Source: Manihot esculenta | Taxonomy: Eukaryota > Streptophyta > Magnoliopsida > Malpighiales > Euphorbiaceae | Assembly (NCBI RefSeq): GCF_001659605.2 | Contig: NC_035162.2 | Coordinates: 6,963,248 to 7,027,247, forward strand | Direction: 5' to 3' | Length of the DNA: 64,000 nucleotides | Shown here: piece after piece, positions 54,053 through 64,000 of the stretch | Layout of the letters: each line of letters opens with the position of its first letter | Numbering within the stretch: position 1 is the first letter of the stretch | Translations under genes and position numbers: made by a program | Notes under the pieces: model-generated | Seen by the model: only the letters and a program-made list of their open reading frames with translations | Databases searched by the model: none | Told to the model about the DNA's origin: nothing

Positions 54053-56652
54053 ATGCTTCGACTCTCTCTTTCCACCCTCTCCTTCTCTCGCTCGTTTCTC
54101 TCCCTACCACAGAAGCCCCGCAGAGCATCTTACGTTATGACATATACGGCGTCGTTTTCTTCTGCTCCTCCTTCTGGGTACTCTAGCAAGCTCTTGTTTC
54201 GCCAGCTTTTCGAGAAGGAGTCCTCTACCTATACTTATTTGCTCGCCGACGTCGCTCACCCTGATAAGCCTGCTTTGGTTAGTCTTCTGTTCGTTGCTGG
54301 GAAAATTGTTGTAAATCTTTATTCCAATACAAAAACACTTAATTCGTAACTAGATAACGCACATCTTAAGCTGTTAGGATTTTAGTGTGTTTAAGCATTA
54401 AATTAAATGCGAATATGTCAAATATTTGTATAAGATCAATTGCTTGCTAGGCAATTAATTATCTGTTCTCTGCAGTTGATTGACCCGGTTGACAAGACAG
54501 TGGACAGAGACCTCACCCTTGTCGAAGAACTAGGGTTGAAGTTAATTTATGCCATAAACACTCATGTACATGCTGATCATGTAACAGGAACCGGGTTGAT
54601 AAAGGTTTCAGCTACTTCCATTTGCTTTAACACACCTATGCTTTTGCTTATTTTATTATTAATATTGTTATTATTAATATTGTTATTTTTAATCAAAATT
54701 ACAATACTGCAAATGATTATTTTTCGGTTCTTTTTTTCTTTCCTCTCATTTGCAGACTAAGGTTCCTGGTGTCAAATCTGTCATTTCAAAGGCAAGCAAA
54801 TCAAAAGCTGATGTTCTAATTGAAGCTGGGGATAAGATACATTTTGGTGATTTGTTTCTGGAGGTAGGCTGCTGTTACTTTAGGTATATATGTGCCTTCT
54901 TGGGTAGTAAAATGAAATATGATGAAGGATCGTGTCTGTGCTATAGTAATTATTAGTCACTACTCAGTCACAAAATAAAAGTTGTTCACTATTCATTAAG
55001 TATTTAATGTGCTCTTTCTTGTTACTGTTGTGCGACTTCTGAATAATTCATTCTTATCAGGATCTCAACTGTAAAGATAAAGGTGAAAATTTTGCCCCCT
55101 ACTTTAATAACTGATCCTGGAGTTTAAACTAAGGGATACATTCAATTTATTCAAGAAATTATAGTTATGCTGTTTATTTTGTTGCAACAATTTGTAATTA
55201 GAGTAAGGTTCCTTCAAAATTTGTGCCAAACTTTTGTAGTTGTTCTGGTTGCTTTTTGTCAAGAAAAGGTGCATACTAGCTGTTTTGCAGTTGTGCAAGA
55301 CTGGTAAATACTGCTCACTTCATTGCAAATGCTTTAACTCTAGAGGTTTTCAGTTCACAACTGCAGCTGCTTCTATGCCATGCAGATTGGGCAGAATTAA
55401 GCACAACAGCTATATTATCTTGTTCCTGGTTTATTGCCGTTTGTCATTTATCTGTTCTGTCTATTTTTATGTCCATTCATCACTGAATAAATTATTCTGT
55501 ATTGTTATTTTGATAGGTTCGAGCTACTCCTGGCCATACAGTAGGTTGTGTTACTTATGTTACTGGAGATGGGCCTGATCAACCCCAACCAAGGATGGCT
55601 TTCACTGGGGACACTTTGCTAATACGGGGATGTGGAAGAACTGATTTTCAGGTTTGGTATCTTAAATTTTATTCATTATTGTTACTATTTTTTTTTCATG
55701 AAAGCAAACGTCTTAGAGAAGACATCAAGCTGTGTGTCTAACCTCATTAATTTACACAGGGGGGAAGTTCACAACAACTCTATCAGTCAGTGCATTCACA
55801 GGCAAGGACATGAAAAGAACATTAGTTTGTCAGTTTGAAGATAAATAAACTGTTAATATTAGACTTGACTCTGGGTTTATTTATTTATGTTTTTATGGAT
55901 TCAGATATTCACCTTGCCAAAGGAAACATTGGTCTATCCTGCTCATGATTACAAGGGATCCACTGTATGGGGTCTCTCCTTATCTCTTAGTAGATTATTA
56001 TGATATTATTTAACTCATTCATGATAATGCTAAACTTTTGTGTGAGTTGCAGGTTAGCACTGTTGAGGAGGAAATGCTGTATAACCCAAGGCTTACCAAA
56101 GATGAGGTGATCCTCAAGGCCTCTGGTTTCTTGCTATATCTTTTTTATTTTATTTTCTCTAACAAAATTTCACTTGACATGATTGTTATCAAATTTATTA
56201 TGAGTGTATCAGTGCAATTTGTACTTTTGTTACCATGACAAACTCACATGTAGTAAAAATTTGTGTGATTCACTAGTTTGTTTGCCTGTTGATTGATTAT
56301 TAACATTTAGGTAGAATAGGCACAGCAGTAGTTTGACAATGTGGTAGAAACCAAGTGAAATTTGATTATCCATATTTCGGTCTGTGTTGTACTTTTCACA
56401 ATTGTCTCTAATTGGTGTGAATTTTGATATATTTTTCAGGAAAAGTTTAAGAGTATTATGGAAAGTAAGTGACAGCTGTACTCTGTATCTATTTAACTCT
56501 GCTGCTCATTTTACAGCTACTCAAAGGTGAATTTTATGCATTATCAATTTGCAGATCTAAACCTTCCGTATCCAAAGATGATCGACATAGCTGTTCCTGC
56601 AAACATGGTCTGTGGGTTGCAAGATCCACCTGCGAAGCCTGTTGAGGCCTAG
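54053..56652 (+). CDS. ETHE1: Mitochondrial persulfide dioxygenase ETHE1
   Basis: Metallo-beta-lactamase-fold Fe(II) enzyme that oxidises glutathione persulfide to sulfite in mitochondria, in cysteine breakdown. Exons: 54053-54277, 54476-54604, 54756-54863, 55517-55651, 55760-55801, 55905-55964, 56053-56106, 56440-56464, 56555-56652; 876 nt, 291 aa, close to Arabidopsis ETHE1 (At1g53580). The first 40 or so residues are Ser/Arg-rich with no acidic residue, typical of mitochondrial targeting. The metal motif is THVHADH (104-110), followed by His161 (TPGHTVG), Asp186 (FTGDTLLI) and His227 (YPAHDYKG). The GCGRTDFQ loop and the [11 protein letters not shown] region are also family marks. The intron after exon 5 begins with GC rather than GT (CAG|GCAAGG, 55802), a known minor class; the frame requires it. 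Nothing suggests loss of function. Confidence 0.95.
55802..55904 (+). other. GC-AG intron in ETHE1
   Basis: A 103-bp intron with donor CAG|GCAAGG and acceptor TTCAG. The exon before it codes [14 protein letters not shown] and the next begins IFTLPKE, which are contiguous in Arabidopsis ETHE1, so the GC donor is well supported. The sequence between them is not in keeping with coding. Confidence 0.85.
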
Positions 56653-59600
56653 TCAAACTAGGAATAGTCAGGTGTGTTCCTTCTACAGTATTGCTGGAAA
56701 TGAGGCTAAGTTTTTCTAGCTTGGAAACAAGTTTCTTTGTGCTGAAATTTTTTACCAATGCACAAGTATTTAAGAATTTGGGAACAGGAGAACACCTTGA
56801 GATTTTTTTTTTTTTTAATGCTGAAATTCTGGCTATCCAAATATGATTCACATCAGGTAGTTTAGATATTAACTTTCATTCTACAGCATCCATTAATTAT
56901 CTACTAATTGAGTGTTATAGTGAATGTTGACTTTGCAATAAGATTTTGACATTGCTCAAAAGAGACCACATATGACTGCAGAATTACTGGTAGTGCGTAA
57001 ATACCCATTATTTTCTGTTTGATCCCTTGGAATCGGGGGCTGCACATCAAGAGGAAGCCCCCCCTTTCTAATTCTTATCCCATCCAAAGCAACAAGGCAT
57101 AAATCCGTTGCACTCAAGCACTTGGCTTGAGGAACCTAAACTGTTGAGCCAATGAAGAGATTTTGTAAACATCAAATTTTTATGGTACAAATCTTGATTT
57201 GAGAACTTAAGCCTCAACTTTCTGGGGAATGCGTAGCGGGCTAGAATCTGCAAAGTAGAGAATTTCTTAATGATATGTTTCTAAAGGGCTCATAGAAATT
57301 TCTTAGTTAAGGCAAAAAATGATTTTCTTTGTCTTAAAGAGAAGATGATTTTCTTGTACTCAGAGTAGATACTATTTGACTAAGACATGAATAGCCATTT
57401 AAATTTAAAATCTGTGAATCGCTTCTATTTTGACTTTCCATCTAAAATGTAAAATCTATGAAACATCTTACCCATCTTTTGTCCAGTTAACTGAGATTAC
57501 AGAATGAAGGTATTCTTTATGATCCAGCCCACAATCCTAAAAGTTAAAAAAAAAAGGAATTAGAGAGAGAGAGAGAGAGAGAGAATAAAAGTGCAGTGGG
57601 AAACATGAAGCATCTTAGGAAGCTTACTTTGAGTTGGGACCAAGTATTCTACAGTATACTTGGTGCTCACTTCACATTGCTTGTGCAAGTCTCACGGAAA
57701 GATAAGTTAACTTGTGCAAGTGAAGCTGAGATAAGCTTCTCTAAGCTTGAGTTGAGTGTCTGTGAGAGTGCTAGAGAGAGCACTAGTTTGAGAGTAAACA
57801 TCACTGTGTGTCTTGAGTCAAAGGGTTTGTGGATGAGGTTGATTAGAGGTTTTATTATTTTCTCGCAACAATGAACAGACTTGGGGAGTAGGCTAATTGC
57901 TAACCACTTAAACATTGTGTTCCAATTATTTTGTCATTATGAGTATATTTTTCACAAAAATATTAGCATAAAAGAAACCTATAATTCTGGAAGAGTGAAA
58001 TAAACACGTTAAATGCCTCTCTCCTATTGCTTTGGATTCAAGGGTGATCACGATACTCTTCCCAAATTTCTTACAAAAATAACACAAACAAGGGATATTT
58101 TAAAACTGGATCAAAAGCAAAATATAGGAACCAACAGCAGTTGATGGAAAATGGCGAGGAAAAGAAGATAGGTGGGAGATTTTGTTTCGGGATCATATCT
58201 TCAAATAACTGATGTTTATTTTTTTTTTTTTACTTCTTGCTAATAAAGTTAAATTCAAGTCACCGTCATGTTGAAAATGAGGATGTTAAAAGTCAATTCT
58301 TTATTTGAATTCTTTCTAAATTGTGCGTAAGAAAATTTTTTTTCCTGTTTCCTCTTTATTGATGAAAAATTGAAATACAAGGCTGTATTCACTGATGTTG
58401 TTGTTTATGGTTTTTTTATTTTATTTTGAAGGACAAAACGTGAAGTCTGGTTGAGTTTTTGTTTGGTTTTTTCGTTTTTCACTCCTTTCCCATAACTGTT
58501 TCTAAAATCGTAACTCTTTCCAAAACAAGATTTTGGAAACCATAATTTATGTCTTTCATTTGTGGTTATGGTTTTGAAGTGGGATTCTCTATCTACCTCC
58601 TATATTGCGCAGACACCTATACACATGCTTGCAACTATTTATACAATTTCTTTTTTAGTTTTCCCTCTTAGTTTCCCTTTCTCCTATTAATTTCAAAAAC
58701 TTATGGAAATTATGGATTTATAAGTAATTACCAAGATTAAAACATTCTGCAGCTTGGCTTTGATGACCAATAATTATAGGTAATTTAAAGTCTAGTGCTT
58801 GGTTTAATATTTCCTTGTCATGAGAAATTGATGGATGATGGGTCTCTTATGTTTATGGTGGTTATTTTTAGTTGTATAAATAAGTGTGTTATGTTCACAG
58901 CGGTAGGGAAAAAGCAAATCAAATTAGTAATCAGTTTCCCAAACTTTAACAATCAAAATGGTAGATAAAAAAAAAAAACCAATAACGTTACTAAGCAGAG
59001 CCTAATTTCTCCAGTAGATGTGTTAAAAACTTTAAATATGTCATTTTTCTAGCCATGTGGATGTAGGATATGGAAGAATTTGGACAATCACTGATATTGA
59101 GTACTTTAAGGCACAATAATGTCAAGCTTCATGACTCGATTAGCACTTCTTTTTTTATGTGTAGGGACTAAAATTACCCTTATTCTATAACACTGTTTTT
59201 TGGTGCATGCAGCTGTTTTATGTTTTTACTTCTTGGTCTAGTTTTCCTTGATGAACGATTCAGTTATTCTACTTAGTTTGAAGTGTAGTTCAATTGAGTT
59301 AAAAGTTAAAACCCTTTTCCAATTCTTAGTTCTTTTTTTCTTATTCATCTGGTGTCTGGGAGTTGTTTTGGACTTTTAGTTTACCATTCTGTTTCTCATT
59401 GTTCATGTTTCAACTTTCAACCCATACCCTTGGTGATGAATAGCAATATATAATCATTTCTATTTTGTTAAGGTCCAAGCTTGAGCAATCCGTGTCTTCT
59501 GATGGCTACAGTTTTTGGCTAGCAGATATGAAGAGTCTTTGTCAAAGCCTGTTGTTTATCACACGGTCAGTTATTATGGAGGCAAATCCCTGTCACAATG

Positions 59601-60329
59601 AACTCCACTTAATAAAGAAGTTCAAGATAAAGTCTTCTGCATCAGCATCACACCGATATTTGCCAAAATGCAGGTTCTTCAACTCAGTACAATACTTCCT
59701 TTGATTAAGGATTTGCATTGCGGTGTAGCACACATAGCTAATATCTTGGCCGTGTTACCTTGTTCCCCCAGCTTCTTTGTGTAATAAATTATGGAAAACC
59801 ACTCCATTTGTAAAAACCGGTCTAATTGTCTTTAAATAAAGAGTGCATTTTATACAAGTTGGATATCATTTGAGAACAATTTAACAACCTTCATATTAAT
59901 TGTTTATTAAATGAAATCATGAATTTAAATAAAAACATTTACTCTAATGGTTATCAAATTCATCGTCCTATGAATTTGAGCCCTCCCAAGTGTTGCTGTA
60001 AATGAAAGATTTATGCATTTGTTATCTTAATTTTGAGTATGTTTTAATTAGTTTTGCCCAAGTTTTATCGTTATACTAGATTAAACAAATAGGTTAGGGA
60101 TTAATTGTTCAGATATTAATTTTGGAGTATAAGAGTTTATTTATATCCCTCTTTCTCTATAAAGATTTAGAAATGTATCCAATCTTCTCTCCAGCTTGTG
60201 AACTTGGGGTTAGGCCCATTCTTTCTAGGGTTTTGAACATTGAGTTGTGCTCTCTCGTTAGGCCAATTGAAGCCTGATTTTATTTATGAATTTTCTTCAT
60301 TTTTTAAAGAAGGAAATATGTATACATAT
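56653..60329. other. ETHE1 3' flank and gene-poor DNA
   Basis: The first few hundred bases are the likely ETHE1 3' untranslated region. A (GA)n run lies at 57562-57584. Two moderately long plus-strand frames (57596-57874 and 59465-59704) lack splice-site context and family features; composition around them is ordinary for intergenic DNA. I see nothing that I can assign as a gene. Confidence 0.45.
57562..57584. repeat. (GA)n microsatellite
   Basis: About eleven GA units in the gene-poor interval downstream of ETHE1. Confidence 0.9.
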
Positions 60330-60827
60330 TGATGACCTCTGGATTTCTTCACCCCGGACTGAGGCCAGGCCCATTAGGATAGCCCATAATTCGAAGGCTT
60401 CTAAATCTCTTTTAAGAGCCAGGTCCAGCCCGCTCAGCTCAAAGACCGGACTCCAATCAGATTCTCCAATCAGGCCGGCCCAGCTCATTCGGCCCAATGA
60501 ACAGATCCCCTCTGGGCCTAACCTTATCCTTATCTTCTGGCCCAGTTCGGAACCCAGAAGGAATTCAGCCCATTCGCTTTGTGGGACCATCCGCATGCGT
60601 ACCTGGGGAGAATCAGGGGTCGTTATGCATGGGACAGAGATCTGATTCCCTTGTACATCCGTATCAACGTAGCAGGGACAGGTGGTCCAATGATACACGT
60701 TCTGCTACACGTCACTAGCTGCCAAAAGGAAACATATAAAAGGAGAAATACTCTCCTCTAGTTCTAAGTTTTTTTCAGTCTTACAGAACCCATTGTAAAA
60801 CCCTATTTTCTGGATCTCAGCTCATCA
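60330..60827 (+). repeat. Putative 5' LTR of the gypsy element
   Basis: Starts TGATGA and ends TCATCA, an inverted 6-bp pair that agrees with LTR ends, two bases before the primer-binding site. A TATA-like TATAAAAG lies at 60735-60742, about 85 bp before the end, where an LTR promoter would sit. The left edge is inferred from the inverted ends, since the 3' LTR is not in the window. Confidence 0.65.
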
Positions 60828-60829
60828 AT

Positions 60830-60845
60830 TGGCGCCGTCTGTGGG
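60830..60845 (+). other. Primer-binding site of the gypsy element
   Basis: TGGCGCCGTCTGTGGG just after the LTR. Sites beginning TGGCGCCG are common in plant gypsy elements and pair with a tRNA 3' end. Confidence 0.75.
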
Positions 60846-60907
60846 AAACGAAGGAGATCTTTTCTTCGCCGGAGTTCCACTCTCACACATACCCACTGAG
60901 ATCCACA

Positions 60908-62176
60908 ATGGCTAACCACAACGAAAACAATCTTGTCACTCCAAATGACCTGAGCTCTGCCTAAGAGGGGCAGCAGTTCTCTTTTTTCAGTCCTACAACA
61001 CCAAATAGCCAAACACCAATCCCTTTCAACCCCTCGCCAAGCCTGGCGGGGAATGCTTCCGCCGCCACCTTGTCCAACCAAGACCTCCAAACCATGGTCC
61101 TTCAACTACAGAGCACCGCCCACTGGTTGGGGCAAATAATGCAACAACGGGGCCTTAGCACCCCCACCAACGTACCACCGGTGGTAGAAGAACCCTAGAC
61201 CAACGAACCTCAGCCTACCTTCAACCACCCCAGAACTGTCAGCCAAGAAACCGGAGACGGGAGGAGGAGAGCCGAAGAAGAGGAAGAGCCGGCAGCTCGA
61301 GTTCATGGGAGAAGGGCGAGGGAGATGATAGAAAATGATGAAGTCGATAGCTACTCCGCCGAAACCACCGGAAGAATGGGGAGTGAAACATGGGAAGAGG
61401 AGGCCTACCAGGAGAGGAAGCCCAGGCGGGAAGGGGAGAGCGTAGACCAAAAGCTGCAGAAGTTGAGGGAGCAGCTCTTGGCCGAGCTGGGAGCGAAGGG
61501 TCAGAACCAAACTCTCCTACCCACTGCTTCACCCTTCTCAAAATGGGTGCAGCAGGAGACTATGCCTAAGAAGTTTATGATGCCACCAATGGCAGCCTAT
61601 GACGGGGCTGGGAACCCTAGGGAGCATGTCTTGAACTACAAGACTTTCATGGAGCTGCAGACTCTGTCAGATGCCTTGATGTGCAAGGTATTCCCAACGA
61701 CGCTCTCAGGTCCGGCAAGAACATGGTTCAATAACCTTGGGGCCGGAAGTATTGGCAGTTTTGAAGATCTAGCCACCCGCTTCATCAGCAAATTTATTGC
61801 CGGGGTGCCTGCGGATAGGAAGACGAGCTACCTGGAGACAATCAGGCAGAGGAAAGACAAATCACTCAGGGAGTATGTCGCTCGTTTCAATATAGAGGCC
61901 CTGCAGATCTCCGAGCTCGATGAAGGAAGGGCTGTAGAATCCATGCAGAAGGGGACGACCTCAGCCGAGTTCTTTGGTTCACTGAGCAGGAAGCCTTCGA
62001 CCTCACTGGCCGAGCTGATGAAACGGGCCGAAAAATATATAAGGCAGGACGATGCTTTGGAGACAAGCAGGTTCGCCAGGGGAGCGACAGATAAAGGGAA
62101 AGCACCGGAGGAGGGAAGGCCGGAGAGGCGCAAGAAAAAGCATGGCAAGAGACCTGAACCGTACAGACAACCCTGA
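60908..62176 (+). pseudogene. gag: gag remnant of the gypsy element
   Basis: Capsid precursor gene, broken. The frame opens at ATG 60908 (MANHNENN) and is cut by TAA at 60962 and TAG at 61196; the next in-frame ATG is 61325, giving a 283-aa open stretch that ends with TGA at 62174. The conserved retrotransposon gag domain is visible in the open stretch, with DALMCKVFPTTLSGPARTWF and FISKFIAG followed by SLREYVARFN. The tail is Lys/Arg-rich. Since the stops lie before the domain, a shortened product from 61325 cannot be excluded but is unlikely to be used. Confidence 0.9.
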
Positions 62177-63262
62177 GAGCGCAGGGACTAAAGACCTTCC
62201 CCTCGGGCCTTAGAACAAAGGTCACTCCCCCCGTGGGTCCCGGAAACACCGACTCCCCTCAACGTTTCTAGAGCCGAAGTGCTCATGGCCGTCCAGGACA
62301 AGGAGTTCCTCCAATGTCCTCGGCCCATGAAAGCAGAAGCAAACCAGAGAGATCCTGACAAGTATTGCCAGTACCATCGCGCACACGGCCACGACACCAA
62401 CAACTACTTCCAATTGATAACAGAAATAGAAAGGCTGATAAAGAGAGGGCATCTGAAAAACTTCGTGAAAAGACCGGAGGGACAGAGACCTCAGCCTAAT
62501 CCGGCAGTCCCAGTGCTGAGGAGAACGGGAGCTGGGCCAGTGAATGATGGATCCAGCGGGACCATCAACATGATTGTTGGGGGAACAGGGGGTCGGATGA
62601 GCCGTAGGGGAAAGAAGAGAAGTTGAGAAGGGGAAGGCAACAGCACTGAGGTCATGCAGGTCATCGAGCACACTCCCATGGCCATCACTTTCTCTCCGGA
62701 GGATGCTCAGGGTATTCAGATGCCCCATGACGATGCCCTTGTCATTGAGGCCGTCATACACAACTATCGGGTGAAGAAGATCCTAGTGGATGACGGGAGC
62801 AAGATGAACCTGTTGCCTTACTGGGTTTTTCAGTAGATGGGAATTCCCGGAGAACAGCTGGTCCGGGACCAAGCACCGGTCAAAGGGATCGGAGGAGTAC
62901 CGGTGCCCGTGGAGGGGAAGGTGAAACTGGCCCTCACCTTGGGAGAAACACCAAGAACTCGCACCCACTATGCGGTGTTTTTGGTGGCTAAACTCCCTCT
63001 GAGCTACAACGCAATCCTGGGAAGACCTGCGCTATATGACTTTGAGGCCGTCACTAGTATCAGATATCTGGCGATGAAGTTCCCCACAGAAGTAGGGGTG
63101 GGAGTAGTTCGGGGAAGCCAGGAGGAAGCAAGAGCAGTGTACCTAGCTACGGTAGCAGAGCCGAGCTCAACAGAGAAAAGGCTGGATTCAAAAAACAGAG
63201 GCCAGGACAGAACCGGTGGGGGAACTGGAGATTTTTCCCTTATCAGAAGAAGAAACAGGTAA
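62177..63262 (+). pseudogene. gag C-terminus and protease remnant
   Basis: Continues in the gag frame with stops at 62189, 62624, 62834 and 63260. A Cys/His segment (YCQYHRAHGHDT, about 62361-62400) resembles the zinc-binding part of plant gypsy gag. The aspartic protease core follows with LVDDGS at 62784-62801 and the later AILGRPAL motif near 63011-63034. The stop at 62834 falls inside the protease domain. Downstream, near 63215-63262, the coding frame shifts by one relative to reverse transcriptase. Confidence 0.85.
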
Positions 63263-64000
63263 AGTCTTCAGTCTCAACGCCGGCCTCACCAAGGAACAGA
63301 AAACCGAGGTCATGGCTCTGATCCAAGGTCATGCATCGAGCTTCGCCTAGAAGTCTTCTGACATGCCCGGGATTGACCCAGGGGTGATGACGCACAAGTT
63401 AAATGTCCTCCCCGAGGCTAGGCCAGTAAAGCAGGAAAAAAGGGTGGTAGGAAGGGAGAAGCAACAAGCCACCAGGGAGGAAGTACAGAAGTTAGAAGAG
63501 GCAGGCTTTATTAGGGAAGTCATGTACCCGCAGTGGTTAGCAAATCCTGTATTAGTCAAAAAAGCCAATGGCAAATATAGGATGTGCATAGATTTTACTG
63601 ACTTGAATAAGGCCTGCCCTAAAGATTGTTATCCCCTCCCTGATATTAATAAAATGGTCGACTCTACGGCCGGTTTCGATTATATGTCTTCTTTGGATGC
63701 TATGTCTGGTTATCATCAAATCCCAATGGATAGGTCGGATGAAGAAAAGACCTCGTTCATAACAGAAGATGGGACTTACTGCTATAGAGCTATGCCTTTC
63801 GGGTTGAAAAACGCCGGAGCAACCTATCAAAGACTGATGAACAAGGTCTTCAAATATCAGATCGGCAGAAACGTAGAAGTTTACGTGGATGATATGGTGG
63901 TCAAGAGCCCAACTTTCCAACAGCACATGGCAGATTTGAGGGAAGTATTCGGGGTATTAGATCAGTACAGAATGAAGCTGAATCCAGCAAAATGTGCCTT
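63263..64000 (+). pseudogene. Reverse transcriptase remnant, cut by the window edge
   Basis: RT of Ty3/gypsy type, in the frame one base over from the protease. A TAG at 63348 interrupts it just before the DMPGIDPG motif. From 63351 to the end it is open, with KANGKYRMCIDFTDLNKACP, the MPFGLKNAGATYQRLMN region and the catalytic YVDD at 63882-63893 all intact. RNase H and integrase would lie to the right of the window. Confidence 0.9.

Larger units (their letters stand above)
60330..64000 (+). mobile_element. Ty3/gypsy LTR retrotransposon, 5' part, degenerate
   Basis: Contains a 5' LTR (60330-60827), a primer-binding site (from 60830), gag, a CCHC-poor zinc-binding-like segment, protease and part of reverse transcriptase. 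The right part lies beyond the window. The gag-protease-RT order with no integrase before RT fits Ty3/gypsy; details of gag and the RT approach (DMPGIDPGVMTHKLNV) look like the large Tat/Athila-type plant branch. Composition is far GC-richer than its surroundings. Eight in-frame stop positions are listed under the coding remnants, plus one frame change, so the copy cannot make its proteins. Confidence 0.9.

Noticed and set aside
53916..54140. Plus-strand frame just before and over the ETHE1 start
   Set aside because: It overlaps ETHE1 exon 1 in another phase and lacks any family signal. ETHE1 has a clear targeting leader from 54053.
59465..59704. 79-codon plus-strand frame downstream of ETHE1
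   Set aside because: No known domain, no partner exon, and ordinary intergenic composition; it could be part of a non-coding transcript but there is no support.
60286..60718. Open frames of 60-133 codons on both strands near 60.3-60.7 kb
   Set aside because: They lie in the GC-rich gypsy LTR, which is non-coding.

Overview
The window is nuclear DNA from a eudicot plant. It has intron-rich genes with GT-AG splice sites (one GC-AG), long AT-rich intergenic stretches, plant-specific gene families and several classes of plant transposable element. Gene content fits a rosid, possibly Malpighiales, but the sequence alone does not name a species. I rebuilt nine protein-coding genes exon by exon. 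In every one the exon lengths close the reading frame and the product length suits the family.

Layout, left to right: (1) 329-6796, minus: a GSK3/shaggy kinase of the BIN2 clade (380 aa, 12 coding exons). (2) 8036-9011: a decayed LINE. (3) 11107-15959, plus: a plastid J-domain/ferredoxin-like protein (DJC77-like, 332 aa), with a small LTR element of TRIM type inserted antisense in intron 5 (13150-14197). (4) 16904-19333, minus: an Mpv17/PMP22 membrane protein (228 aa), tail-to-tail with the previous gene. (5) 19.3-27.1 kb: AT-rich, gene-poor, with a foldback transposon at 21931-22673. (6) 27101-31659, plus: a TLC-domain membrane protein (266 aa). (7) 33484-35357, minus: 4-hydroxyphenylpyruvate dioxygenase (447 aa). 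(8) 37455-38589, minus: a NAC factor of the NAC042/JUB1 type (288 aa). (9) 39880-42581 and 45270-47671, minus: two phi-class glutathione transferases of the GSTF9/10 type (210 aa each), made by a direct tandem duplication of about 4-5 kb. (10) 49298-52824, minus: JASON (about 492 aa). (11) 54053-56652, plus: mitochondrial persulfide dioxygenase ETHE1 (291 aa). (12) 60330 to the right edge: the 5' LTR, gag, protease and part of the reverse transcriptase of a decayed Ty3/gypsy element.

These genes do not form a pathway cluster. The order does echo known Arabidopsis blocks: as I recall locus numbers, the BIN2-clade kinase, HPPD, GSTF9/10 and JASON lie close together in paired segments of chromosomes 1 and 2, and DJC77, the Mpv17 gene and NAC042 lie together on chromosome 2. 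The window is therefore best read as an ancestral gene order spread out by transposons.

I did not find a wholly new biological system. The observations most worth following up are: the Ser-to-Cys change at the catalytic position of one GST duplicate; the intronic mini-LTR element with its tandem-repeat core; the foldback element with a duplicated right arm; a possible tandem splice acceptor in the activation loop of the kinase; and conserved microsynteny.
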